A stretch of DNA of 64,000 nucleotides from Paraburkholderia fynbosensis (GTDB lineage: Bacteria; Pseudomonadota; Gammaproteobacteria; Burkholderiales; Burkholderiaceae). A program made the position numbers and the translations under genes. The notes beneath the pieces were generated by a model that had not been told where the DNA came from, searched no databases, and saw nothing but the letters and a program-made list of their open reading frames with translations. The stretch lies in assembly GCF_902859935.1 (NCBI RefSeq), contig NZ_CADIKI010000006.1, positions 124,001 through 188,000 of the forward strand, read 5' to 3'. Shown here one piece after another: positions 30,253-38,935 of this stretch (its first letter is position 1; every line of letters begins with the position of its first letter).

Positions 30253-30757
30253 GCTGGCGTCTCCTGTCCTTGCAGCCTCCACCCGAATGGATGTAGAAGC
30301 GTCGGGCGTGCTGCGGCGGCGCTGTAGTTTTTGCCGGGCCGCGTCGCGCCCTACCGACGACCCTTTACATCGGATTACCAACAGAACTCTGTAAGCTCGC
30401 TGACAAAAAAGCATATGTTACTGAGCGCAGAATGCAAGCACGGTCGGATTTCCGCCGCACGAATGCAATCTTTGTGTTGGGCTCTGACGTGCGGTTCGAG
30501 TTTTTGTATTATTCGCTTAGCGAAGCGTGCGGCGGCATTTCCTTGAAAGCAGTACGTCTCAAGTTGGTTTTTGCGTTTTAGGTGCACGGTTCTAGGGGGA
30601 AGGCGTCCAACTGGACGCGAGAATAAAACTCAATATGGAGGAATGCCGCAATTCTTGCCGATCGAAGACGAAGCACGCCATCGACCGTCAGGCATTGGAC
30701 GCATCCGCTCTTGATTTCCCGCCGTGGAGACTCCTACCCGCATCGAAGGCTCGCCCC
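30253..30757. other. Upstream region of xfp, ~500 bp
   Basis: No supported gene. This stretch is richer in A+T around 30365-30420 and 30495-30600 and is where the phosphoketolase promoter should lie. I looked for FNR/Anr-like TTGAT-N4-ATCAA and found none. It contains a 16-bp inverted repeat at 30603-30618. Confidence 0.4.
30603..30618. promoter_or_regulatory. Candidate operator, inverted repeat with 7-bp arms
   Basis: GCGTCCA-AC-TGGACGC forms a perfect two-fold repeat with a 2-nt centre, about 350 bp upstream of the phosphoketolase start. Its size fits a dimeric helix-turn-helix regulator. No regulator in the window is an obvious match. Confidence 0.35.
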
Positions 30758-31156
30758 TCAGTGGTGAACGGGCCGAACCGGTGATCCCATTGGCCGAATC
30801 ACTGCGGCCGCCCGCGCCTGAATCTTTGCCGCGGACGAAGTCGTTTCATGCGGATTGGCTGCGCGGTCGTACCCGTTCATTTGTTCATCGACGACAAAGT
30901 CCGCGACTCTGATCGCGTCCATCGGGTTGCCGTCCACGTCGGACCACTCACAAGCCGCGCGATTGATTTTGGTGAGCGCCGCGACAGCAAGCAGTACGGC
31001 ATCCGTCTCGGTGATCTTGCCTTCGAGATCATCTGCGTCGTAGTCCGCAATCCGTAGAGCCCCGTCGATCAGACTGTCGTCGTCAATCAAGTCGGTCAAG
31101 ACCGCATGAACCATTGCGAGGCAGGCATCCTTGCGTGCAAGTGCGATATCTGTCAT
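30758..31156 (-). CDS. Hypothetical acidic protein, 132 aa
   Basis: A 132-residue soluble protein starting MTDIALARKDACLAMVHAVL, with GGAGAAC seven nt upstream of the ATG. The first ~90 residues are acidic and helical (DLIDDDSLIDGALRIADYDA, then DLEGKITETDAVLLAVAALT), and the C-terminal tail is Ala/Pro-rich and basic. There is no signal peptide or membrane segment. I do not recognise the family. It is divergent from the SulP permease. Confidence 0.6.
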   Translation of the reverse strand: MTDIALARKDACLAMVHAVLTDLIDDDSLIDGALRIADYDADDLEGKITETDAVLLAVAALTKINRAACEWSDVDGNPMDAIRVADFVVDEQMNGYDRAANPHETTSSAAKIQARAAAVIRPMGSPVRPVHH

Positions 31157-31332
31157 GAGGTTCTCCGGCATCGAAGTGACTGGTTAGCGGACTGTGGCGG
31201 CCGCGTCGTAGAACAAAGCGAACGCTACCCGGCCACAGGGCGGGTTTAGCTGGCAGATCAAGCAGGTACGCTTGAAGAGTCGAGCGCATACTGTCACCAT
31301 CCACGCCTCTCAATCGTCTGAAGGTGCGAACC

Positions 31333-33108
31333 ATGCGGACCGATACCCCTTTTCGCCCGGAGCACGAAACAAGAAGCGCACAACGATGGCTTCGCTCGTT
31401 GCCCGGTATTCAGGTCGTCAAAGGATATCAGGCAAGCTGGCTGCCGAAGGATCTGGCCGCAGGGCTGGTGCTGACCACGATGTTAGTGCCGGTCGGGATC
31501 GCTTACGCGGCGGCTTCAGGCGTTCCGGGGGTATGCGGCCTGTACGCGACGATTGTTCCGCTGCTCGCCTATGCGGTATTTGGGCCCAGCCGAATATTGG
31601 TGCTCGGGCCGGATTCCGCGCTCGCCGCACCCATATTGGCGGTGGTTGCGCAGCTCGCCGCCGGCGATCCCTCTCGCGCGATTGCGGTGGCCAGCATGAT
31701 GGCCGTCGTCTCCGGGGTGGTCTGCATCGTGATGGGAATCTTGCGGCTGGGCTTCATTACCGAACTGCTGTCCAAGCCCATCCGTTACGGCTACATGAAC
31801 GGCATTGCGCTCGCGGTGCTGATCAGCCAGTTGCCCAAGCTGTTCGCCATCTCCATCGAGGAACAAGGACCGCTTCGCGATCTCATCAGCCTCGTGCAGG
31901 CCATCGCCGCGGGCAAGGCCAATTGGACCAGCTTCGCGGTGGGCGCGGGAAGCCTCGTGCTCATCCTCTTTCTGAAGCGTTTCGAAAAGCTCCCGGGCAT
32001 TCTCATCGCAGTCGTGCTGGCGACGCTGGCTGTCAGCTTATTCGGCCTCGACAATCTCGGCGTCAAAGTGCTCGGCAAGATTCCGCAGGGACTGCCAGCG
32101 TTCGCGCTGCCGTGGGCAAGCGGCGTGGACCTGGCGAAGATCGTCCTTGGCGGCAGCGCGGTCGCGCTCATCGCATTCGCCGATACCAGCGTGCTGTCGC
32201 GAACCTTCGCTGCGCGCGCCAACAGCCGGGTCGACCCGAACCAGGAGATGATCGGCCTCGGCGCCGCCAACCTTGCGGCCGGACTCTTCCAGGGTTTCCC
32301 GATCAGCAGCAGTTCCTCTCGCACCCCCGTGGCGGAAGCGGCAGGCGCGAAGACGCAGTTGACGGGCGTCGTAGGCGCCGTGGCGGTCGCAGCGTTGCTG
32401 CTGGTGGCGCCGAACCTGTTACGCTTTCTTCCCACCAGCGCGCTCGCCGCAGTGGTCATTGCGGCAGCCATTGGTCTCTTCGAGATCAACGACCTCAAGC
32501 GCATTTTTCGCATTCAGCAATGGGAGTTCTGGCTATCCATTGCGTGTCTGGCGGGCGTCGCTGTCTTTGGCGCCATCCCCGGTATCTGCCTTGCGGTGGC
32601 AATAGCGATCATTGAATTTCTGTGGGACGGCTGGAGACCGCATTTCGCGGTTCTCGGGCGCGTTCCTGGCTTGCGCGGCTACCACGACCTGGAGCGCTAT
32701 CCGCATGGCGAGGGGATTTCCGGTCTCGTTCTGTTCCGGTGGGATGCACCGCTCTTCTTCGCCAACGCCGAGCTGTTTCAGGACCGTCTGTCACAGGTCA
32801 TCGCGCAATCGCCGACACCCGTTCGCAGAGTGGTCGTGGCTGCAGAGCCGATGACGAGCGTGGACGTGACATCGGCCGATATGCTTCGCGAGTTAGTCGG
32901 CAAGCTGAAAGCGCTTGGCATCGAGTTGCACTTCGCCGAGCTTAAGGATCCTGTGCGCGACAAGTTCAGGCGCTTCGAAATGATGGACCTTCTCGGGGAC
33001 ACGCAATTTCATCCCACGATAGGCAGTGCGGTCGATGACCATCTTGGCAGTCATGCCGTCAAAGAGCATCGTGGCGATGCCGGTCCGACGCCGTTGGACG
33101 AGACGTGA
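31333..33108 (+). CDS. SulP-family anion permease with STAS domain (first in window)
   Basis: Inner-membrane anion transporter of the SulP family (sulfate, bicarbonate or other oxyanions), 591 residues. The hydrophobic core starts with LAAGLVLTTMLVPVGIAYA, the SulP signature of helix 1, and has the family motif GLFQGFPISSSSSRT near residue 320. A C-terminal STAS domain follows, with VVVAAEPMTSVDVTSADML. I chose the ATG at 31333 over a GTG three codons earlier. Together with the K+ channel and beta-carbonic anhydrase downstream it could serve bicarbonate handling, but substrate is unknown. Confidence 0.92.
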   Translation: MRTDTPFRPEHETRSAQRWLRSLPGIQVVKGYQASWLPKDLAAGLVLTTMLVPVGIAYAAASGVPGVCGLYATIVPLLAYAVFGPSRILVLGPDSALAAPILAVVAQLAAGDPSRAIAVASMMAVVSGVVCIVMGILRLGFITELLSKPIRYGYMNGIALAVLISQLPKLFAISIEEQGPLRDLISLVQAIAAGKANWTSFAVGAGSLVLILFLKRFEKLPGILIAVVLATLAVSLFGLDNLGVKVLGKIPQGLPAFALPWASGVDLAKIVLGGSAVALIAFADTSVLSRTFAARANSRVDPNQEMIGLGAANLAAGLFQGFPISSSSSRTPVAEAAGAKTQLTGVVGAVAVAALLLVAPNLLRFLPTSALAAVVIAAAIGLFEINDLKRIFRIQQWEFWLSIACLAGVAVFGAIPGICLAVAIAIIEFLWDGWRPHFAVLGRVPGLRGYHDLERYPHGEGISGLVLFRWDAPLFFANAELFQDRLSQVIAQSPTPVRRVVVAAEPMTSVDVTSADMLRELVGKLKALGIELHFAELKDPVRDKFRRFEMMDLLGDTQFHPTIGSAVDDHLGSHAVKEHRGDAGPTPLDET

Positions 33109-34202
33109 CCGGTCATGGCTTGCGTGGGAGAATCCGCTCCCGGCGGCTCTGATTTGTGCCATCGTGGCCTGCAGCAATAGATGCTCGTTTTCGTCGGCAG
33201 AGCTTGTCCTGGATTTGGACCCGGGAGCATGCAAATGCGGCTTGCCGGCCATAAACGACAGTCGTCAACGCTCTGGCAATGCCAATCGAGCGGCTTCTCT
33301 GCGTCGGACAGCCACCATCGAGTCGACGCTGTCGCGTAGGCGCAACGAGGTTATGGGATACGGTTGGACCGTCTATGAGATCGCTAGCAGCGGCTGAACA
33401 ATTTGAAACGCTGAACGCCGACGCGCGGCTTCGTCGTCATTGAATGCAGTGTTCTCCGCTAGTGCTGTATGCGGCAATTCTTCTGACGGGTACAGACAAG
33501 TTCCGCTAGTCGCGCCGGTTTGGGTGGGCCGTAATTAACACGGTGGCGTTCTCGAATTTCTGATCATCGCCGGCCACTGAATGACCCGTATGCCTTTGAG
33601 ACTTGCCGGCTCGGGTCGGTTCGGGCGATCGCGTCGGGCAGTGGTCGGCCATGAATGACAATGGCCGTTCGTCGGGCCACGATCAAACTAACTATTCGGA
33701 AAATATCCATCTATATTTGGAACACCCGGTCGCGTCACGTCATTGTCTTGGCTCCCTCAAAGTCGAGGCTCGTGTACGCCCCACGTTTGCGCTTGTGTAC
33801 CGAGGCGACCGGTCGACGACGAGGGGCATCATGGCCTATATATCACTGGACGGAACACGCAGGGACGGCCACATTCGCAACAGCGGGCGACTGGCACCGT
33901 TCCGGCATCGACCGCTCCCCCGGCGCCCCAGCGACCTGGCGGTCGTCGTCAATGCCGCTGTGCCGATTAGCGAAACGGGTATCGTGCAGGTTCTGACTCT
34001 CGGTCTCCACCGGGCGCCGAACAACCTCGCGATCAATCAGGCGCGTCGCCAGGCGTTCAAGCCGAGATCCCTCGGCGAACCTTGAACTGCGTTTCAACTT
34101 ATACGTTGGGTGCGCAAGTGATATCTCGAAACAGCATGTCGGCGTTACTGGCCTTTGGCGGCCTCGATTTGGCACATGTTACGAACCGAGCGAGAGATCA
34201 AT
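33109..34202. other. Region of ~1.1 kb without a supported gene
   Basis: Several open frames exist on both strands, including plus-strand 33603-34085 and minus-strand 33843-34175. None has a credible ribosome binding site together with a recognisable domain or consistent codon bias, and the composition is mixed. It may be decayed DNA; the stretch just before 34203 should hold the channel gene's promoter. Confidence 0.4.
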
Positions 34203-34895
34203 ATGGCTGTCGATGCCACGCGCGACGCCCTGTCGCATATTTTTTTCCAGCGTTGCTTCTGGCTGTTTGCCGTGCTCCTCGCTCTCATCGGCGGGGTGTC
34301 GTTTGTCCCTGCGACCGACCATGGCCGCCTGGTGGTAAGCGGTGTCAACATGTTTCTCCTCATCGCGACGGTCGCAGCTGTCGGGCGCACGTCACTGTCG
34401 TTCGTCGTCGGGCTGTTACTCGCCGTTCCCGCAGTGTGGTTCCAGTACGTGGGTCTCTGGCACGACAGCGACACGGACCTGACATGGTCGTGGATGTTCA
34501 GCGCCGCACTTTATTTCATGACCACCGCCTATCTGCTCCGCTACGTTTTCCAACCGAGGATCATGACGCAGGACAAGCTGTTTGGCGCTGCGGCTGCGTA
34601 TCTTCTAATCGGTGTGCTCTGGGCGTACCTTTACGCGATCGTCGGATTCTTCTATCCGCAGTCATACATGATCGTCGGGCAACCGGGGCGACTGGTCTAT
34701 GCTGATGCCCTTTACCTGAGCATAACCGTGCTCACCAGTACAGGCTTTGGAGACGTGACGCCGCTCACGCGCCAGGCGCGCGGCCTATGCATGATCGAGC
34801 AGATAAGCGGTGCTTTGTTCGTCGCGATACTCATCGCCCGCTTGGCCGGGGTTTATCCGCCGCGAGAGAGTTATATCGACGACAAGGAGCCGTAG
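34203..34895 (+). CDS. Two-helix-type potassium channel family protein
   Basis: A 230-residue integral membrane protein with six or so hydrophobic segments; the last two flank a pore loop with the selectivity filter TSTGFGDVTP (TxGFGD), the K+ channel signature. The ATG at 34203 has a GAGAGAT upstream. No RCK or cyclic-nucleotide domain follows, so gating is unclear. The beta-carbonic anhydrase gene starts 141 bp downstream and may be cotranscribed. Confidence 0.85.
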   Translation: MAVDATRDALSHIFFQRCFWLFAVLLALIGGVSFVPATDHGRLVVSGVNMFLLIATVAAVGRTSLSFVVGLLLAVPAVWFQYVGLWHDSDTDLTWSWMFSAALYFMTTAYLLRYVFQPRIMTQDKLFGAAAAYLLIGVLWAYLYAIVGFFYPQSYMIVGQPGRLVYADALYLSITVLTSTGFGDVTPLTRQARGLCMIEQISGALFVAILIARLAGVYPPRESYIDDKEP

Positions 34896-35036
34896 CCGCT
34901 CGACGATTGCACCTGCGCGCGCAAGCAGACTGGAATCTGATTGCGGAGGACTGAGGCTCGCCCGTATCCCGACGCGCGAGAACCGGGCGGATCGTCAGGC
35001 TCGACGGCGCACAACTATTTGGTTCGGAGGCACGCC

Positions 35037-35714
35037 ATGCGCAAACTCATAATGGGCATTGTCGAATTCCGCGAGAAAATGCTGCCGCGATATGCAGAGC
35101 AGTTCGGTAAGCTTGCGCTCGCCCAGACACCTGACGCACTCTTCATCACGTGCTCGGACAGTCGGGTTGTGCCGGACCTGCTCGCATCTACTCACCCGGG
35201 CGATCTGTTCACTATGCGTAACGTCGGCAACTTGATACCGCCGGCGACCGCGGAAGGGGTCTCGACCGGCGACCTCTCCGAGGCAGGCGCGATCGAGTAC
35301 GCAGTGTTGATCCTGAAAGTCGCGAATATTGTCGTGTGTGGACATTCCGAATGCGGCGCGATGAAAGCCGTCTTTGCACGCAACCCGAAGCTGAAAGCGC
35401 CGAACCTCGATAAATGGCTATGCCATGCCAACATTGCGGCGTTTCGTCTCGAACACGAAGGCCCGCTCGACGACAGGCTAAAGCCGCACGACCAATTGTC
35501 CCAACTCAACGTCCTTGTGCAAATCGAGCATCTGATGACCTACCCGATCGTCCGCCAGCAGGTCACCGCCGGGGCGTTGGTATTGAGCGGCTGGTGGTTC
35601 GACATCGCGACGGGCGACATGTATGCCTATGAGCGGGCGAGCCGGTCGTTCGAGGTCATTGACCGCGCGCTGGCTGAGCGGCTTGCTGCGCGCCTCGCTT
35701 CGCGCGCGCGGTGA
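35037..35714 (+). CDS. Beta-class carbonic anhydrase
   Basis: Cytoplasmic zinc enzyme that interconverts CO2 and bicarbonate, 225 residues. The two zinc-ligand motifs are clear: CSDSR near residue 39-43 and GHSECG near residue 101-106 (Cys, His, Cys ligands with the Asp-Arg dyad). GGAGG is six nt before the ATG at 35037. It follows the K+ channel, and a SulP permease lies upstream on the same strand, which makes a bicarbonate-related role of the group attractive but unproven. Confidence 0.93.
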   Translation: MRKLIMGIVEFREKMLPRYAEQFGKLALAQTPDALFITCSDSRVVPDLLASTHPGDLFTMRNVGNLIPPATAEGVSTGDLSEAGAIEYAVLILKVANIVVCGHSECGAMKAVFARNPKLKAPNLDKWLCHANIAAFRLEHEGPLDDRLKPHDQLSQLNVLVQIEHLMTYPIVRQQVTAGALVLSGWWFDIATGDMYAYERASRSFEVIDRALAERLAARLASRAR

Positions 35715-36192
35715 GAGGGCGCTGATCCCTTGGAGCGTATTTTTTTGGTTCAGAGGGGTCATAATTTGCATCGATCATTTGCAGCGGACCGCGTGGCAGT
35801 GGCTTGTCGCGAATCACTGAAGCGAACGCGGTGGCCATATCGGAAATTCACACAAATACTGCTGCGCGCGTACGGTTGGCTGTCGCTTACTTCGTCCTGC
35901 TGCATTGCAACGGCTTGGTCGGTGGCCTGACGCCGATCTTGCACCCTTGTGCTGTGAACAGTAGAATACTGTATGGATATACAGCATACTCGGCGTTGGT
36001 GAAGATGTGCCTCCAGAGAATGTACGTATAGCTGATCCCAAGCGACCAAGAACGCGGGTTTCGATATTCAAGCCATATTGGCTGCCGCGACGCATCAACG
36101 CCCATGTTGTTTTCGAAAGCTAATTTAAGCGCCCACGCGACCCTGCATACGGAAATTGGAAATATGTTGTGTAGTGTGGCAATACAGTCGTC
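35715..36192. other. Intergenic region of ~480 bp before dinB, A+T-rich
   Basis: No supported gene. It is A+T-richer than its surroundings, which suggests foreign origin. A LexA-like box lies at 35967-35986. A 72-codon minus-strand ORF at 35887-36105 overlaps the box and is not supported by a good start or codon bias. Confidence 0.5.
35967..35986. promoter_or_regulatory. LexA (SOS) box upstream of dinB
   Basis: TACTGTATGGATATACAGCA matches the classical CTGT-N8-ACAG LexA consensus exactly in its core (35969-35984), with an alternating T/A-rich centre as in beta- and gamma-proteobacterial boxes. It lies ~210 bp upstream of the GTG start of the intact dinB and in an otherwise gene-free stretch, so SOS control of dinB is likely. 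The distance implies a long leader or an unseen small gene. Confidence 0.7.
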
Positions 36193-37353
36193 GTGAGCAA
36201 ACAGCCATCACGTCGCATCGCGCATGTCGACATGGATGCGTTCTATGCTTCAGTCGAACTGCTTCGCTATCCTGAGTTAAGGGGCAAACCCGTTGTAATC
36301 GGAGGTGGCCCCAATGCGACACCGGAACTTCAGTCCGACGGTACGCGGCGCTTCGCCAAACTCCGCGATTACGCCGGACGTGGTGTCGTCACGACATCGA
36401 CGTACGAGGCGCGAGCGTTCGGCGTGTTTTCCGCGATGGGCATGATGAAGGCTGCGCAACTCGCGCCGGATGCGGTTCTTTTACCAACCGATTTCGACTC
36501 CTATCGACGCTACTCGCGCCTATTCAAGGACGCAGTTCGAACATTCACAGACCAGATCGAGGACCGAGGGATTGACGAGATTTACGTTGACCTCACGCTG
36601 GTGGACGGTGACTCGCGTGTGCTCGGCTCTCGCATCAAAAATGCAGTTCGAGAAGCAACCGGCTTAACCTGCTCCATTGCGATTGCACCGAACAAACTTC
36701 TTGCAAAGATCGGCTCAGAACTGGACAAACCCGACGGACTGACGATTCTCACGATGTCGGACATTGAGTCACGCATCTGGCCGTTAGCTGCAAAAAAGGT
36801 GAACGGTATTGGACCTCGGGCGAGCGAGCGCCTAGCCGGTCTCGGCATCGTGACGGTAGGTGACATCGCTTGCGCTGACCTTGGATTGCTACAGGAAAGC
36901 TTCGGACGGACCTACGCGGCCTGGCTGGCGCGAATAGCGAACGGAGTGGACGACCGCGAGGTCGTCGTGTCGTCTGAGCCCAAGTCAATGAGTCGCGAAA
37001 CGACCTTTGAACGAGATATGCACGTCGAGCGAGACCGAGAAATCCTCACTCCCGCGCTGACTCGCCTTTGCGAAAAGGTCGCACAAGACTTAGACAGCAA
37101 GGGCTACTGCGGCCGGACGGTTGGAGTGAAGATCAAATTCTCGGACTTCAAGGTCGTCACAAGGGATATATCGCTGCCCGCGGGAGTTCGCGACTCCGCC
37201 GCCATCCGGCGCGCCGTCAGCCTATGTTTGAAACGAATCGAGTTGGACCGGCGCATAAGGTTGATCGGAGTGCGGGTTAGCGCGCTCGAACGTATTTCGC
37301 TTGACAACCCGGTTAGAGGTCCAGTCCAAGGCGAACTCCCGTTCAGTCCATAG
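36193..37353 (+). CDS. dinB: DNA polymerase IV, complete copy at right edge of the mosaic block
   Basis: Y-family translesion polymerase that bypasses lesions with low fidelity. The 386 residues are complete: DMDAFYASVELLRYPELRG with the first metal aspartate, the DE pair in IDEIYVDLTLVDGD, a helix-hairpin-helix region, the little finger, and the C-terminal clamp-binding motif VQGELPF. The start is GTG at 36193. Codon use is less GC-rich than in flanking genes (for example many AAA, GTT, ATT codons), which points to transfer. A LexA box lies upstream. The N-terminal ~45 codons match those of the fragment at 11377 at ~75% nucleotide identity by eye. Confidence 0.95.
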   Translation: MSKQPSRRIAHVDMDAFYASVELLRYPELRGKPVVIGGGPNATPELQSDGTRRFAKLRDYAGRGVVTTSTYEARAFGVFSAMGMMKAAQLAPDAVLLPTDFDSYRRYSRLFKDAVRTFTDQIEDRGIDEIYVDLTLVDGDSRVLGSRIKNAVREATGLTCSIAIAPNKLLAKIGSELDKPDGLTILTMSDIESRIWPLAAKKVNGIGPRASERLAGLGIVTVGDIACADLGLLQESFGRTYAAWLARIANGVDDREVVVSSEPKSMSRETTFERDMHVERDREILTPALTRLCEKVAQDLDSKGYCGRTVGVKIKFSDFKVVTRDISLPAGVRDSAAIRRAVSLCLKRIELDRRIRLIGVRVSALERISLDNPVRGPVQGELPFSP

Positions 37354-37427
37354 GCGCACCTTTTCCCTGCGTGGTCCGCGACGGTACAAGAACTTCTCGC
37401 GAGACGGAGATGGTTCCGGGTCGTTGA

Positions 37428-37508
37428 ACGTCCGTGCCTGCCAACGCGCAGGCGCTGAAGCCGCGTGTGCCGGTTCAGGCCGACTTGCCTTTCGCGAGCG
37501 GCGCGTAA
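37428..37508 (+). pseudogene. dinB: 3' remnant of the original dinB (clamp-binding tail)
   Basis: The frame ending at 37508 encodes ALKPRVPVQADLPFASGA. Its VPVQADLPF closely parallels the GPVQGELPF tail of the intact DinB and fits the beta-clamp-binding motif at DinB C-termini. Going upstream the frame meets a stop at 37425, so only about 26 sense codons remain. The remnant's end overlaps the convergent sensor kinase gene by 34 nt. Short length makes the identification probable rather than certain. Confidence 0.6.
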
Positions 37509-38935
37509 CCGTCCGCGACCGTCATGCCGGCATTCGGGCCATTCGGGCGCGCGATCTGCGCGTCTGCGCCGATCTGCGATACCGCGACCGAAAACGCAAA
37601 CGTGTTGATCCCCTGCGCGCTGTGCGCCGATACGGTGCCGCGATGCATCTCCGCAATCGCCTTCACGATTGCCAGACCCAGCCCGTGGTTTTCGCGGCTG
37701 TTCGTGCGCGAGACTTCCGCGCGATAGAAGCGGTCGAACAGATGTTCGAGCACGTCCGGCGCAATCGGCTCGCCGGGGTTCGCCACCGCGATGCGCACCT
37801 GATCGCCGTCGCGCACGATCGTCACCTTGATCGTCGCACCCGGCTGGCAATGCTGGATCGCGTTCATCAGCAGATTCGCGCATGCGCGGCCGAACAGCGA
37901 GCGATTCACGCGCGCCTGCGCGTCGCCCTGCAAACTCGCGTACACGCGCGCTTCTTCGAGCGGAATCTCCAGAAACTCCAGCGTATGTGCGACTTCGGCG
38001 GACAGCGATACCTCGATCAGACCGGTCGCGCGCTCGCCCTGGTCGGCGCGCGCGAGGAACAGCATGTCGTTGATGATCGCGCGCATGCGCTCGAACTCTT
38101 CGAGATTCGATTGCAGCGTATGACGCAGATCGTCGACCGAGCGATTGCGCGTCAACGCCACTTCGGTCTGGCCGATCAGGATCGTCACCGGCGTGCGCAG
38201 TTCATGCGCGACGTCCGCGTTGAACGATTCGAGGCGGCCATACGCGCCGTCCAGACGTTCGAGCGCACCGTTGAAGGAGTTCGCGAGATCGTTCAGTTCG
38301 AGCGGCAGCGACGCGGTGTTCAGACGTTGCGAACGGTTGTTCGGGCTCACGGCGGACGCATCGCGCGTGAGCCGCGTGAGCGGCGCGAGTCCGAGGCGTG
38401 TCACCGAATAGCTGAGCAGCAGCACAGCGAGGCTGCCCAACGCGGACAGCGCGGCGAGCGCCGAGCCGAACACGCGCATCGTGCGCACATTCGGCGAGTA
38501 GCTCGACGCCACCTGCAATTGCACGGGCGGACGCGTGCCGTAAGCGGGAATGGTCTGCGTGAACGTGAGCATGTCCTGGCCGCCCCCGGGCGGGGTCACG
38601 CGCGTATAACCGCCGGGCCAGTTCTTCACGACTGGACCGTCGACCGGCTTGCCGTAGTTGTAGGACGGGTCCATGCTCGACACCGAGTACACGGTGCTGC
38701 TGTCGTGCGGCGTCATGTCGGTGAGTTTTTCGCGGGCCATGCGCCATTTTTCCGGCGTCACCGCGTGATAGACGATGATGCGGGCGATCTGCGTGCGATC
38801 GTCGAGCGACTCGCGCAAGTGATGTTCCAACTGCGTGCGCAGCACCAGAAACAGCCCGGTTCCGACCAGCGTGAACACGAACAGCGCGACGAGCGCGAAC
38901 ATCGATGCGAGGCGACGAGCGATCGAACGGTTCAT
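37475..38935 (-). CDS. Sensor histidine kinase, heavy-metal/IrlS-like type
   Basis: Inner-membrane two-component sensor, 486 residues. A first helix (residues ~13-35) and a second (about 160-185) enclose a ~125-residue periplasmic sensor domain; then HAMP, the dimerisation domain with phospho-histidine in ADVAHELRTPV (near residue 248), and the ATPase with N-box NLLMNAIQHC and G-box HGLGLAIVKAI. The gene overlaps the response regulator by 4 nt (ATGA). Placement after an RND operon suggests control of efflux; the inducing signal (metal or drug) is not known. Confidence 0.92.
   Translation of the reverse strand: MNRSIARRLASMFALVALFVFTLVGTGLFLVLRTQLEHHLRESLDDRTQIARIIVYHAVTPEKWRMAREKLTDMTPHDSSTVYSVSSMDPSYNYGKPVDGPVVKNWPGGYTRVTPPGGGQDMLTFTQTIPAYGTRPPVQLQVASSYSPNVRTMRVFGSALAALSALGSLAVLLLSYSVTRLGLAPLTRLTRDASAVSPNNRSQRLNTASLPLELNDLANSFNGALERLDGAYGRLESFNADVAHELRTPVTILIGQTEVALTRNRSVDDLRHTLQSNLEEFERMRAIINDMLFLARADQGERATGLIEVSLSAEVAHTLEFLEIPLEEARVYASLQGDAQARVNRSLFGRACANLLMNAIQHCQPGATIKVTIVRDGDQVRIAVANPGEPIAPDVLEHLFDRFYRAEVSRTNSRENHGLGLAIVKAIAEMHRGTVSAHSAQGINTFAFSVAVSQIGADAQIARPNGPNAGMTVADGYAPLAKGKSA

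Noticed and set aside
30253..30757. FNR/Anr box (TTGAT-N4-ATCAA) upstream of phosphoketolase
   Set aside because: Searched by eye on both strands; only isolated TTGAT half-sites were found.
30634..30786. 50-codon plus-strand frame with GGAGG-containing start region
   Set aside because: The GGAGG lies inside or too close to the possible start codons, and the peptide has no recognisable features.
33603..34085. 160-codon plus-strand frame between the SulP permease and the K+ channel
   Set aside because: No family pattern, no convincing start and mixed codon use; treated as non-coding.
35887..36105. 72-codon minus-strand frame in the region before dinB
   Set aside because: It overlaps the LexA box, has no ribosome binding site and no recognisable domain. 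Its length is compatible with chance in a less GC-rich stretch.
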